A DNA stretch of 64,000 nucleotides from Rhizosphaericola mali (lineage in GTDB: Bacteria; Bacteroidota; Bacteroidia; Chitinophagales; Chitinophagaceae): positions 1,674,001 through 1,738,000 of the forward strand of contig NZ_CP044016.1 of NCBI RefSeq assembly GCF_004337365.2. The letters run 5' to 3'. Shown piece by piece: positions 8,056 through 16,776 of this stretch (positions within the stretch are counted from its first letter, which is position 1; the number at the start of each line of letters is the position of its first letter). Made by a program: the position numbers and the translations under genes. A model generated the notes under the pieces. That model made no database searches. It saw only the letters and a list, made by a program, of their open reading frames with translations, and was not told the DNA's origin.

Positions 8056-10005
8056 CTAACCATTCCATTCATTATTAGAACGATCAATATCTGGTAATTG
8101 ATGTTTCGGATCTAAAATTACTTGACTCAACGCGGCATCTGTATCTACATGAAAAGTCCAAGTACCACCTCTTTGCCAAATTTCCACTGGTAATTGAAAA
8201 GTTTTCACTTTACCACTTTTGTCCTTAATCTCAACAGGAACAGGTAACGGTAATTTTTCTTTATTTTCTATAGTTATATCTGCACCATAACGACCATCTT
8301 TCTTGGTCTGAACAACTTTTGTGACAGCCTGATCAACTTGCCAATTTTTATAAAACCAACCACGCCAAAACCAACTCAAATCCTCTCCTGCCCCATTTTC
8401 CATTGAACGGAAAAAATCCTCTGGTGCTGGATGTTTGAATGCCCAATCGTGGGTATAATTACTAAAAGCATAGTCAAAACGCTCCTGTCCCAATATCACC
8501 TCGCGTAATAGCACAAGTCCAAAAGCGGTTTTAAAATACGCCAATGGATGTACATCTTTATAATCGGTCGCATCTGGCGCAGTAATAATAAATGCGCCAT
8601 TTTTACGATCTGCAATTACTGGAATAATTTCATCTGCAGGATTACCTCCTTTCGCAGCGTATTCACCGTCGCGCTTTGGAGCGAATCGACCATTTTTGTA
8701 CTCATCTTGCGCATAGATATCTACGAAAGTATTAAAGCCTTCATCCATCCAAGCATTTTTACGTTCATTTGAACCAACAATCATAGGATACCAAGAATGT
8801 CCAATTTCGTGCGAAACTAGCATCCAAAGATCTTTACCAGAAGCTTTCCAATGGTCAAATGCCAAAGCGGGGAATTCCATTCCACCAACAGGTCCACCAA
8901 CATTAGTTGCAACTGAATATGGAAAAGGGAACCAATGTTTGGAGAAAATCTCCACAGAGCCTTTCAAATATTGGGTTGCATTGGTCCACCCACTATCACC
9001 TGCAATACTTTCCCCAGGATAAACTGACTGTGCTAATGCAGTTTTATTTTCGGGTAAATCAATTTTGGCGGCATCCCAGATATACGCTTTGGACATCGCC
9101 CAAGCAACATCACGCGTATTTTCCATTTTTAAATGCCAAGTAGTCGTACCGTTTTTAGTTTGGGTAAATGATTTATTCAAGTCTTCTTTACTGCGAATAA
9201 CAACCGTATTTTCAGAATTTCTAGCCTGATTTAATTTACCTAAAATTGTTGAAGTAAATACTTCTTTTTCATTTACCAATTCACCAGAACCAACTAACAT
9301 CAAATTACTAGGAACGGTCAATGTATAGTCTATATTTCCATAGTCCATATACATCTCTCCGCCACCAACAAATGGCAATGTATTCCAACCAATCAAATCG
9401 TCATATACCGCCATGCGTGGGTACCAATAGGAAAATTCATAAATACGACCATTCTTAGTATCTAAATATCCACTTCTGTCTCCGCCGCCATTTTCTAATA
9501 ATGTATAGGAATAATCAATGGCAATCTTTATCGAACTATTACCTGCAAATTTATGCTTGAGTTTAATTTGCATTCTTGTATCGTTCAAAATATAATCTAC
9601 CTTTTCCCATTTACCATCCACTAATACTTGCACTGATGCCAGTTGAAACCCTTTTTTTTCATCCACTTTGGCAGTTGGATTTTGCATTAATCGTCCACGT
9701 TCGTTTTCCTTATCATTATTTTGATCTAGTTCCAACCATAAATATTTCAATGAATCTCCACTATTATTTTTGTAGTCGATTTCCACATTCCCTTTCAACA
9801 ACATAGAACTTGTGTCAAATGACGCCACCACTTTATAATCAGCTTTATTCTGCCAATATTTTGGTCCAGGTAACCCGCTTGCACTTCGATATTCATTCCC
9901 ATTGGAAGTGTAAAAATTAGGATCAAATGCTTCATGCGGATTGTATTGAGCATGGGCAGCACTTATGGTTGTTAGAAGAAATGTAGAAAAGAGTAATCGC
10001 TTCAT
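8056..10005 (-). CDS. Secreted M1-family metallopeptidase (aminopeptidase N-like)
   Basis: A 649-residue exported protein with a signal peptide (1 to about 19, ending AHAQ). The gluzincin catalytic signature HEIGH is near residue 400, with the third zinc-ligand glutamate in WMDEGF about 20 residues later. A GGMEF segment matches the M1 exopeptidase GxMEN motif with phenylalanine in place of the usual asparagine. M1 enzymes trim N-terminal residues from peptides; here probably in the periplasm. It is a single-gene unit on the strand opposite its left neighbours. Confidence 0.9.
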   Translation of the reverse strand: MKRLLFSTFLLTTISAAHAQYNPHEAFDPNFYTSNGNEYRSASGLPGPKYWQNKADYKVVASFDTSSMLLKGNVEIDYKNNSGDSLKYLWLELDQNNDKENERGRLMQNPTAKVDEKKGFQLASVQVLVDGKWEKVDYILNDTRMQIKLKHKFAGNSSIKIAIDYSYTLLENGGGDRSGYLDTKNGRIYEFSYWYPRMAVYDDLIGWNTLPFVGGGEMYMDYGNIDYTLTVPSNLMLVGSGELVNEKEVFTSTILGKLNQARNSENTVVIRSKEDLNKSFTQTKNGTTTWHLKMENTRDVAWAMSKAYIWDAAKIDLPENKTALAQSVYPGESIAGDSGWTNATQYLKGSVEIFSKHWFPFPYSVATNVGGPVGGMEFPALAFDHWKASGKDLWMLVSHEIGHSWYPMIVGSNERKNAWMDEGFNTFVDIYAQDEYKNGRFAPKRDGEYAAKGGNPADEIIPVIADRKNGAFIITAPDATDYKDVHPLAYFKTAFGLVLLREVILGQERFDYAFSNYTHDWAFKHPAPEDFFRSMENGAGEDLSWFWRGWFYKNWQVDQAVTKVVQTKKDGRYGADITIENKEKLPLPVPVEIKDKSGKVKTFQLPVEIWQRGGTWTFHVDTDAALSQVILDPKHQLPDIDRSNNEWNG

Positions 10006-10099
10006 GTGTGTAATTTTAGAGAGCCGAAGTTACAATACAAGCAATGAAAATCAACAGATTAGCCAATTTTTAGATTTTTTTAAAAAAGTTGAAAAAATA

Positions 10100-10131
10100 T
10101 TTGGAATATCAAATTCTGCCTATTACTTTTG
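10100..10131 (+). promoter_or_regulatory. Bacteroidota-type promoter of tRNA-Ser
   Basis: TTTG at 10100-10103 and TACTTTTG at 10124-10131 are separated by 20 bp, an excellent fit to the -33 TTTG / -7 TAnnTTTG promoter. Transcription would start near 10137, about 35 bp before the mature tRNA. Confidence 0.7.
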
Positions 10132-10170
10132 CAACCCCTTCTGATACGAAATAAGAAGGAAGTTCTTAAA

Positions 10171-10259
10171 GGTGAGGTGGATGAGTGGCTGAAATCAGTA
10201 GTTTGCTAAACTGCCGTACGGGTTAAACTGTACCAAGGGTTCGAATCCCTTCCTCACCG
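10171..10259 (+). tRNA. tRNA-Ser (GCT)
   Basis: The acceptor stem ggtgagg (10171-10177) pairs with cctcacc (10252-10258), with discriminator G. The anticodon stem gtagt/actgc encloses loop ttGCTaa, anticodon GCT at 10205-10207. A long variable arm (class II) and the T-arm aaggg-ttcgaat-ccctt are present. Total 89 nt with no encoded CCA. Its 3' end borders the integrase region and is the probable insertion site of the island. Confidence 0.95.
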
Positions 10260-10283
10260 CTAGATAGGAGTTCAAACTAGTTT

Positions 10284-10319
10284 AAAACCGTGGTAAATCA
10301 ATGATTATCACGGTTTTTT
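10284..10319 (+). terminator. Terminator downstream of tRNA-Ser
   Basis: A 13-bp stem with one mismatch (10284-10296 with 10305-10317, core aaaaccgtg) has an 8-base loop and ends in a T-run. Confidence 0.65.
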
Positions 10320-10370
10320 GTTTTATTTCTAATCCGATTTAGTTCAAATAAATTCAAATAAAAAGGTTGC

Positions 10371-10413
10371 AATTCGGTTAGCACAAATTTTTAATAAAAT
10401 TGCTAACCGAATT
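10371..10413. repeat. 13-bp perfect inverted repeat in the att/integrase leader region
   Basis: The arm aattcggttagca (10371-10383) and its exact complement (10401-10413) flank a 17-base spacer. A partly related stretch, taatccgatttagttcaaa at about 10330-10348, resembles the right arm and its continuation as an imperfect direct repeat. Clustered repeats between a tRNA 3' end and an integrase gene are the usual place for recombinase core or arm sites, or for the integrase promoter operator. Confidence 0.6.
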
Positions 10414-10502
10414 AGATCTAAACATTTGATATTTAACAAATTACCGAGTTGTTACTTTGAAAGTTATGATTATTTCATTTTTTAACTTTTTAATGTTTCA
10501 TC

Positions 10503-11732
10503 ATGAACTTAAATCAAACCTTTTCCATTAGATTTTGGCAAGCAAAATCTAGAAATGTAGATGGGCTTTCATTAATTTATGCAAGAATCACTATCAACGG
10601 TGATCGCATTGAAATCTCAACAAATCGAAAAATTAATGCTATTCTTTGGAATGCCAAGCTTCAAAAGGCTAATGGAAAATCAGCAGAAGCACAAACTCTA
10701 AATAATCATTTAGAGGCAATAAAAACATCCATCCATCAACACCATAGCAGATTAATTACTATTGGAAAAATAGTCACGCCATTATTACTTAAGAATGAAT
10801 ATTTAGGTATTTCTGACGATAGAAAAACGCTATTAGACGCTTTTAATTTTCTACTTAAACAGTACCAGGAAAAGCTAAAAATTGGAAAAACTTCTATTAC
10901 AACATATAATAAATATTATTACACATCCATAAAAATTAAAAGATTTTTAAAACAAAAAAACAATAATGCAGATATACAATTTTCTGATATTTCTCATGCA
11001 TTCTTAAGCGACTTCTTTCATTATCTTTCTATTCATGAAAAACTATCCAATAATACAGCGATGAAATATATATCAAGAGTTAAGACAATATTTATATTGG
11101 CAAATAATAGAGGATGGACTAGTACTAATTTAGCTGGAACATTTAAATGTGTATACGAAGACGAAAATCCAGTTAGATTAGAAATGAATGAATTAAATAA
11201 ATTAATGGATAAAGAATTTTCGATTTCCCGCTTAGAAGAAGCACGAGATTGCTTTGTATTTATGTGCTTCACGGGTTTTGCTTATGCAGATGTTAAAGAA
11301 ATTAACAAGGATAATTTATTTACAGGTGTAGATGGTGGTCTTTGGCTTTCAAAAAATAGACAGAAAACTAAAACTTATGAATGTGTACCACTCTTCCCTC
11401 CTGCAATCAAAATAATTAATAAATATAAAAGCCATCCACATTGCTTAATTAACAATGTATTATTACCAATAAAAAGTAATCAAAAATTTAATGGATATCT
11501 TAAGGAAATTGCAGACCTCTGTGAAATTAACAAAGACTTGTCTACACATTCTGCTAGGCATACATTTGCAACAACTGTAACTCTTGAAAATGATATGCCT
11601 TTAGAATCAGTAAGTAAAATGCTTGGTCATAGATCATTAAAAACAACCCAACGTTACGCTAAAGTGACAAATAAAAAAATTAGTGATAATATGCATATTT
11701 TAAAACAAAAACTATTTACAGAATCTACATAA
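10503..11732 (+). CDS. Tyrosine recombinase (Bacteroidota mobile-element integrase)
   Basis: A 409-residue integrase with an N-terminal Arm/DUF-type domain (about 1-110), a SAM-like core-binding domain (about 115-205) and a C-terminal catalytic domain (about 220-405). The second-half catalytic residues are visible: HSARHTFA (His and Arg), LGHRSL (His) and the nucleophile in TQRYAK. The first catalytic Arg position reads CFTGFAYADV with no Arg, as in the CTnDOT integrase family. It begins 243 bp after tRNA-Ser and points away from it, so it most likely mediates insertion at the tRNA end. Confidence 0.92.
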   Translation: MNLNQTFSIRFWQAKSRNVDGLSLIYARITINGDRIEISTNRKINAILWNAKLQKANGKSAEAQTLNNHLEAIKTSIHQHHSRLITIGKIVTPLLLKNEYLGISDDRKTLLDAFNFLLKQYQEKLKIGKTSITTYNKYYYTSIKIKRFLKQKNNNADIQFSDISHAFLSDFFHYLSIHEKLSNNTAMKYISRVKTIFILANNRGWTSTNLAGTFKCVYEDENPVRLEMNELNKLMDKEFSISRLEEARDCFVFMCFTGFAYADVKEINKDNLFTGVDGGLWLSKNRQKTKTYECVPLFPPAIKIINKYKSHPHCLINNVLLPIKSNQKFNGYLKEIADLCEINKDLSTHSARHTFATTVTLENDMPLESVSKMLGHRSLKTTQRYAKVTNKKISDNMHILKQKLFTEST

Positions 11733-11812
11733 TTTCTCTTTCATTAAAAGAAGAAATTGTAATTAAATATAGGATTCTAAATCGCAGATTCGAATTCCTT
11801 TACTTGAGAAAA

Positions 11813-11849
11813 AAATGAAGGATAAATAAGATTGATTTATCCTTCATTT
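11813..11849 (+). terminator. Terminator after the integrase gene
   Basis: A 15-bp perfect stem (aaatgaaggataaat at 11813-11827, complement at 11835-11849) with a 7-base loop lies 80 bp after the integrase stop. Because both arms end in A/T tracts it may work in both directions. Confidence 0.7.
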
Positions 11850-12181
11850 CCTATTTTGCCATTGAATGTAAATATTTAAGTTTTAAGTTATATTAAAAAA
11901 TATGCATATGCTGTCCTTTCTTTTTATATTCTATATTATCGATAATAATTTAAGACTCATCTGAAATGATAATCATTTTTCTCTTAATCAATTCTACAAA
12001 AGATCTGCACAAGAATTGCCAACGAAAAATTGGAGAAGATACTGATGTATTAAGAATTCTTCAGGCTGAAATTAGACAACACTAAATCCTATTTTTGTCA
12101 TAAATTAACAATGTACATTGTGACCAACTTGGGATTATTCAAATCAATTCTTTGAAGTTTTGCTTTATAAAATAATTTATT
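11850..12181. other. Intergenic stretch with a probable coding remnant
   Basis: Apart from an open plus-strand stretch at about 12003-12086 there is nothing I can support. That stretch reads DLHKNCQRKIGEDTD then VLRILQAEIRQH before a stop and has no start codon of its own. It has the amino-acid texture of a real C-terminus and is probably what remains of a deleted element gene. Confidence 0.3.
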
Positions 12182-12511
12182 ATGAATAATGTAAATCATT
12201 CCAAGAAAGAATTCGATATTAATGAAAATACATTAGTAATGATGGAAGCAATAAGAAGAATACTATACGATTTTCAACAAAAGTTACTAATTGAAATTAG
12301 AATAGCGCTAAAAGAAAAAAAACATCCAATTGAAAAAGAGTGGATTAAAAGTAATGAGATAAAAAAAATGTTGGGTATTAGTCATGGAACGCTTCAAACA
12401 TTAAGAAATAATGGTTCTATTCCATTTAGTAAAATAGGTGGAGTTATTTTTTATTCTAAAGAAGAATTGAATAAAATTTTAAAACAAAAAGAATTTCAAA
12501 TTTCTAAATAA
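12182..12511 (+). CDS. Excisionase-like HTH protein
   Basis: A 109-residue protein with a C-terminal winged-helix of the MerR/excisionase (HTH_17) type: WIKSNEIKKMLGISHGTLQTLRNNGSIPFSKIGGVIFY, the shape that binds att or oriT-proximal DNA in Bacteroidota mobile elements. It is clearly paralogous to the 104-residue protein at 41552-41866 (shared LGIS-GTLQ and IPF-IGG-IFY blocks). The location 450 bp after the integrase fits a recombination directionality or element-control factor. Confidence 0.75.
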   Translation: MNNVNHSKKEFDINENTLVMMEAIRRILYDFQQKLLIEIRIALKEKKHPIEKEWIKSNEIKKMLGISHGTLQTLRNNGSIPFSKIGGVIFYSKEELNKILKQKEFQISK

Positions 12512-12786
12512 TTTAAACAAAAGAGCACAAAGTACATGAAGGGCGTAATGTCAAAAGATTTCGTGAAATGCTGGGCATAAAGCAGGATGCATTGGCATGG
12601 GAACTTGGAGAAGATTGGAATCAACAAAAAGTTTCTTTATTGGAACAAAAAGAAGCTATAGAACCGATTTTGCTTCAAAAGTTGTCACTTGCGCTTAAAA
12701 TTCCAGTAGAAGCAATTCAAAATTTCGATGAAGAAAAAGCAGTAAATATTATTTCTAATACGTTTCATGGAACACAAGGGTTAATA

Positions 12787-12797
12787 AATTACAATCC
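12787..12797. repeat. Left target-site duplication of the IS4-family element
   Basis: aattacaatcc directly abuts the left inverted repeat. The right copy at 14199-14209 is aattaaaatcc, one mismatch in 11. Confidence 0.8.
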
Positions 12798-12823
12798 ATT
12801 AGCGTCCGAGATAAATTAATAAA

Positions 12824-12847
12824 GGCGGTCATTTTTGACCGCCCTTT
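12824..12847 (+). terminator. Hairpin inside the left end of the IS
   Basis: ggcggtca (12824-12831) pairs with tgaccgcc (12836-12843), followed by a short T-rich stretch. It sits between the IS end and the transposase start and would block transcription entering from the host gene. Confidence 0.6.
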
Positions 12848-12884
12848 CTCATCTTTGTAGTTACCACACCAAAAAGAATGAGAT

Positions 12885-14138
12885 ATGGACAAAGTTATGA
12901 ACTATGTCGGACAGCCGATTTTCGCACAGGTACTTTCTTTGATAGACGATAATCTAATATCGAGTGCATGCCAACAACACAAAGCCGACAAGTACAGTAA
13001 GAAACTTTGTTTCAAAGACCATCTAACCACCATGCTCTATTGTATATTTGCCCGTTGTACCAATCTGCGCGAAGTAGAGGCGGGGCTTGAGTTGTGTAAT
13101 GGTAAACTCAATCATCTTGACCTAAAAAAAGTACCCGCCCGTAGCACCCTCAGCGACGGCAACAAGAAAAGGACCAGCGAGGTATTCGCAACACTCTACC
13201 AGAGCATTTACCAGAAATACAAGCACATTATCTCGGACAGCCCATTGAAGCCTGGCATTGCCAGCAAATTATACATCCTCGACAGCAGCACGATATCGCT
13301 GTTTAAAGCTATATTGAAACCCGCAGGACGTAAGCGATTAGATGGCAGAAGCAAGGGTGGCTACAAAGTCCATACATTACTGAAGGCGGACAACAACATG
13401 CCTAGCTTTGTCAAATCCACCGCTGCCGCCATGCACGACCAACAGTTTTACGAATGCATCAAAGAGCTGCCCGATGGCTCCATTATTACATTTGACAAAG
13501 CTTACGTCAATTACCAGCAGTTTGAAAAATTCAATGAAAGAGGTGTCAGCTACGTAGTGCCCCAAAAAGAAAACGCACAATATCATTCCATCAGGGAACT
13601 GGAGCTTAAAGACGAAGAACCGAACATCCTCAAAGATGAGCTTATCCTGGTTGGCTACAACGACAATATAGAACAAACCAGCGTCAAAAGAACGCTACAA
13701 TTAAGACGGGTAGCCTATTACAGCCAAAAGCATAAAACGGCGTTTATTTACTGGACAAACAACATCGAAATGGCTGCTTCCGATATTGTGGCTATTTATC
13801 AAAACCGTTGGCAAATAGAAAAGTTCTTCAAAAAACTAAAACAAAACTTCCCATTGAACTACTTTTTAGGGGATAATGAAAATGCCATCCAGATACAGAT
13901 CTGGTGTGCATTGATTGGACTGGTACTCTTGCAGGTGCTCTACCAAGAAAACAAAGCCACAATGGCTTTTTCCACACTAGCTTCAATCGTCAGCCTGCAT
14001 TTAATGACCTATCTATCCATTGCTGCCATCATTCTCTGCCGAAATCAAAAACGCGTACGAAAAAAGCCTCCTAAAAATAACCTAAAACATAAACAAACCA
14101 AAACAGACCCCTATTTGCAAACTAAACTCAACTTCTGA
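12885..14138 (+). CDS. IS4-family transposase
   Basis: A 417-residue DDE transposase with the N-terminal domain common to Bacteroidota IS4 elements and the DDE_Tnp_1 catalytic core. Visible catalytic positions are the Asp in YILDSSTI, the Asp in TFDKAYV, and the IS4 signature Y-(2)-R-(3)-E-(6)-K in YQNRWQIEKFFKKLK. It fills the IS between its inverted repeats, is full length, and shows no frameshift, so the element could still be active. Confidence 0.95.
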   Translation: MDKVMNYVGQPIFAQVLSLIDDNLISSACQQHKADKYSKKLCFKDHLTTMLYCIFARCTNLREVEAGLELCNGKLNHLDLKKVPARSTLSDGNKKRTSEVFATLYQSIYQKYKHIISDSPLKPGIASKLYILDSSTISLFKAILKPAGRKRLDGRSKGGYKVHTLLKADNNMPSFVKSTAAAMHDQQFYECIKELPDGSIITFDKAYVNYQQFEKFNERGVSYVVPQKENAQYHSIRELELKDEEPNILKDELILVGYNDNIEQTSVKRTLQLRRVAYYSQKHKTAFIYWTNNIEMAASDIVAIYQNRWQIEKFFKKLKQNFPLNYFLGDNENAIQIQIWCALIGLVLLQVLYQENKATMAFSTLASIVSLHLMTYLSIAAIILCRNQKRVRKKPPKNNLKHKQTKTDPYLQTKLNF

Positions 14139-14198
14139 CCAATACCAATACTTCCAGATCATTTTATACATTCATAGGCAATCATCTCGGACGCTAAT

Positions 14199-14209
14199 AA
14201 TTAAAATCC
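14199..14209. repeat. Right target-site duplication of the IS4-family element
   Basis: aattaaaatcc immediately follows the right inverted repeat and matches the left copy at 12787-12797 at 10 of 11 positions. Confidence 0.8.
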
Positions 14210-14454
14210 AACATTTCAAAATAATCCAATTGAAAAGCTCATACAGCTCCATGAAGATAAAATTGTATTGTACGAACGGATGCTCAATTAAAAAGAGGAA
14301 ATGATGTCCAAACTAGAAAAAATCATTCAAAATATTTCAAAGTAAACTATTATAGTTTACTTTTTTCTTATAGAAAAGAAGTTCTGTAATTTACATAGAT
14401 TTTAAGTTGAATACATAGGTCTATAATACGTGGTTTGCATAAAACTATAGTATT

Positions 14455-15542
14455 ATGGCAAATACAAAATCACCCACCTACAGGCTCGAATTTGAAACGC
14501 CTTACGTCTTTTCTGAAGATATAAATTTTCACGGATTATACGCTGGAGATAGATTCTCCCAAATGAATAATAATTTTCACGAATTTCGTAAAGACTATCT
14601 AGTATATCATACGCAACAAAAAGGGCAAAGAAAAGAAGATGTATCTATTTGGATCACACCTAAATATGTAGATATTAATTGCTCTTGCTTTACTACGAGA
14701 CGTTCTATTGTTCACACATGTATTCTGTTTTAACACATATTACTTATTCTCAAAAAGATTTCTTTAAAATTTTTGCGCCAGGAAATCTCATTGAACTTGC
14801 ATTAAAAAACACTAAACTATTTCATAAGAATATCAATAGTAACCGAAATTTTATCATGCCAGATGCTTCGCTTGGAGCTCTTTATGAAACGGATGAAATA
14901 AAAATCATTGAATTTGAGAAAATCCCAGAAATAAAACCATAAATCAATCAGCAAGAACTTCAATTTAAAAAATTAGCCTGGCTTGTAGTACATTCTGAGA
15001 GTCGAGCCTATAAAACTTTTTCAGTATTGGTGCCATTATTAGATACTTTAAACAAAAATGGAGTTCCCTTAAAACGATTTGGGAAAGGGTTTGAAGGAAT
15101 TAAAAGTGAAGATTTTAAGTTACTGGATCAAAAAGAACTTTATAGTATCTGTCAAGATATGATTACCAATGCAAAAAAACGTGTCGAATACTACTATGAT
15201 GATTTGTTTGAAATGTCTGAAGATTTTCTCCAATGCTTCCATAATTGGCAAAGTGCATTGCCACTGATCGCCAGGGAAAAGAATATTTATCATTCTAATA
15301 TGGGAAAATTACGATACTACATGCGTCAGAAACCAATGCCCAAGTATGTAAATGAGATAAAAATTTCAGACGAACCTATTCGATTACAGTTTACATTGAA
15401 AAATAAAGGGCGATACTATCAACTTTCGCTTGCATTTACGATCAATGGAAAAATTTTAACTAATGCAGAAATTAGGGGACTATTTTTTATTTCAAATGAA
15501 GATAAATGCTATTATATGTTAGCGTCCATTCAAGACGTTTAA
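14455..15542 (+). pseudogene. Broken SWIM zinc-finger gene (probably start of a SNF2-type helicase)
   Basis: Three reading-frame pieces read as one gene. The first (14455-14733) carries the start of a SWIM finger, VDINCSCFT. The frame then shifts near 14700 to one with CSHMYSVLTHITY, completing the CxC...CxH pattern. A second break is an in-frame TAA at 14940-14942, after which the frame runs on (INQQELQFKKLAWLVVHS) to 15542. SWIM fingers occur at the N-terminus of long SNF2 helicases in Bacteroidota, but no helicase motifs remain here, so the helicase half is inferred. The 3' end converges on and overlaps the next gene by 24 bp. Confidence 0.6.
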
Positions 15543-16526
15543 AGTACCTTCCTGTTTTCCTTTACCTTTTAAGTTAATCTCGTAGCAGATTCTGGCCGCT
15601 CCTAGAAGCAAATTTATGGAACGGACGCCATGGTCAAAATCTCCTGGACGCAACGTTATAGTTTCTCTACTTGCTGAACTTTTTGTAAAAAGCCCCTTCA
15701 CTATTTGGGATGCAATAAGCGATTTTTTTTCGTTTTTTAATTGTGGAGCTATACTTAAATAAGCTTCCCAAACGGATAATAGATCTTTTTGTTCAGCAGT
15801 AGAAGTTATCTTTTGTGGGATATTTTTATCGGATGAATCTGTCTTAACTTCTATATTTTTAGAGTTAGAATTTTCGGATATTTTGTTATTTTCTATGCTT
15901 ACGACCGTCAAATTTTCTTTCTTTTTTTCTTGAAAGCTCAAAGCTTTAGCAGGATTATTATAAAATTTAGCGGTTTGAATATCTATAAAAAGATGCGCAC
16001 AGAAGATAAGATAAGCTTGGATTTTACCAAAAAATTGGATCCATTCGGGAACAGTTTCTCCATCATAATGATAGAGATTCAAAAGTTCATCTCCCATATC
16101 TTTTAAAAAATTCAACCGTCCTTCACTATCATTTATCCATGTGAGAGCAGTAGTTTCTTCCGTAAAATCTTGCATTCCCAATAGATATCCCTTTTGGAAA
16201 TGAGCCATAATCTCTTTGGCTTGTTCCAGGGTGATTTCCAAATCCGTTCCATTATCACGTACAATATGTTGAGGTGTCCTATACGGAACAACTATGTCAA
16301 AAATATCTTGAAAACATCGCTCTGTACAAAGGAAATCAATCTCATCTATGGCATAACGAACGATGAAACTATCCAGATTAGCAGACCAAAACTCAAACGT
16401 ATCCTCCAATGCAAAGTCTTCAAAAAGTCCATACTTGCCATAAGACAACAAAGAATGTTTACCAAAATACCGATCCAAATATTGGCGGTAGTAACGGTAG
16501 TTCAGATTTTTGAATGGAATAGACAT
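15519..16526 (-). CDS. Hypothetical protein, 335 aa
   Basis: I do not recognise this family. It is an intact 335-residue soluble protein, rich in aromatic residues in the first half (NYRYYRQYLDRYFGKH), with a low-complexity, polar, Asn/Ser/Lys-rich linker at about 200-245, then a shorter basic C-terminal domain ending KGKGKQEGTLNVL. There is no signal peptide or membrane segment. The two-domain layout with a polar linker and its position beside a decayed element gene suggest a mobile-element accessory protein. Its 3' end overlaps the SWIM pseudogene tail to tail. Confidence 0.6.
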   Translation of the reverse strand: MSIPFKNLNYRYYRQYLDRYFGKHSLLSYGKYGLFEDFALEDTFEFWSANLDSFIVRYAIDEIDFLCTERCFQDIFDIVVPYRTPQHIVRDNGTDLEITLEQAKEIMAHFQKGYLLGMQDFTEETTALTWINDSEGRLNFLKDMGDELLNLYHYDGETVPEWIQFFGKIQAYLIFCAHLFIDIQTAKFYNNPAKALSFQEKKKENLTVVSIENNKISENSNSKNIEVKTDSSDKNIPQKITSTAEQKDLLSVWEAYLSIAPQLKNEKKSLIASQIVKGLFTKSSASRETITLRPGDFDHGVRSINLLLGAARICYEINLKGKGKQEGTLNVLNGR

Positions 16527-16738
16527 GGAGAATGGATTATGCGTTTACCCAAAATAAAGATAGGAAATTGTCATACCAAAACGTAATTTTATAGGAAAAT
16601 AACCATTATTTTTTAAATACATTACTAAAATTTGCTGATTTTTTGTAGCCTACCAAAAAAACGATTTCTTAAATAGATAAATCTATATAAACTAATTTTT
16701 TTTTGATTGCTGTTAAAAAGGAAGATTATTAGTAATAA

Positions 16739-16772
16739 TTTCGGAACGACAGGTTTTTAATTTATATTTTTG
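16739..16772 (+). promoter_or_regulatory. TetR gene promoter with operator-like motif
   Basis: On the minus strand 16739-16756 reads AAACCTGTCGTTCCGAAA, the same motif as at 30181 and 30282 in front of the SDR gene. A perfect -7 box TATTTTTG lies at 16765-16772, so the motif covers the -33 and spacer positions. The start codon is only 4 bp after the -7 box, so the mRNA would be nearly leaderless. Confidence 0.6.
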
Positions 16773-16776
16773 CGAC

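Larger units (their letters stand above)
12798..14198 (+). mobile_element. Complete IS4-family insertion sequence, 1401 bp
   Basis: The ends are a perfect 15-bp terminal inverted repeat: attagcgtccgagat at 12798-12812 and its complement at 14184-14198. The element is flanked by an 11-bp target duplication with one mismatch, in the 10-13 bp range usual for IS4-type elements. It carries one transposase gene. Its base composition is visibly richer in G and C than the surrounding island, which suggests recent arrival from another host. Confidence 0.9.
12517..14345 (+). pseudogene. XRE-family regulator gene split by an IS4-family insertion
   Basis: The frame is open from 12517 and reads KTKEHKVHEGRNVKRFREM then LGIKQDALAWELG, an XRE HTH with no ATG before residue 12568. 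It breaks at 12797 at the IS boundary and resumes after the IS with NPTFQNNPIEKLIQLHEDK, ending at a TAA at 14289, then 17 more in-frame codons to 14345. Removing the IS and one target copy restores one frame. The protein is closely related in layout to the XRE gene at 51277-51696 (LGIKQD-LA-EL at the start, N-GG and NP-K-LYERLL at the end). The missing start, IS and nonsense codon all point to decay. Confidence 0.75.

Noticed and set aside
11785-11805. Sequence resembling the tRNA-Ser T-arm (attcgaattccttta)
   Set aside because: Only about ten bases match in order, without the acceptor sequence, so it is not a convincing second att site.
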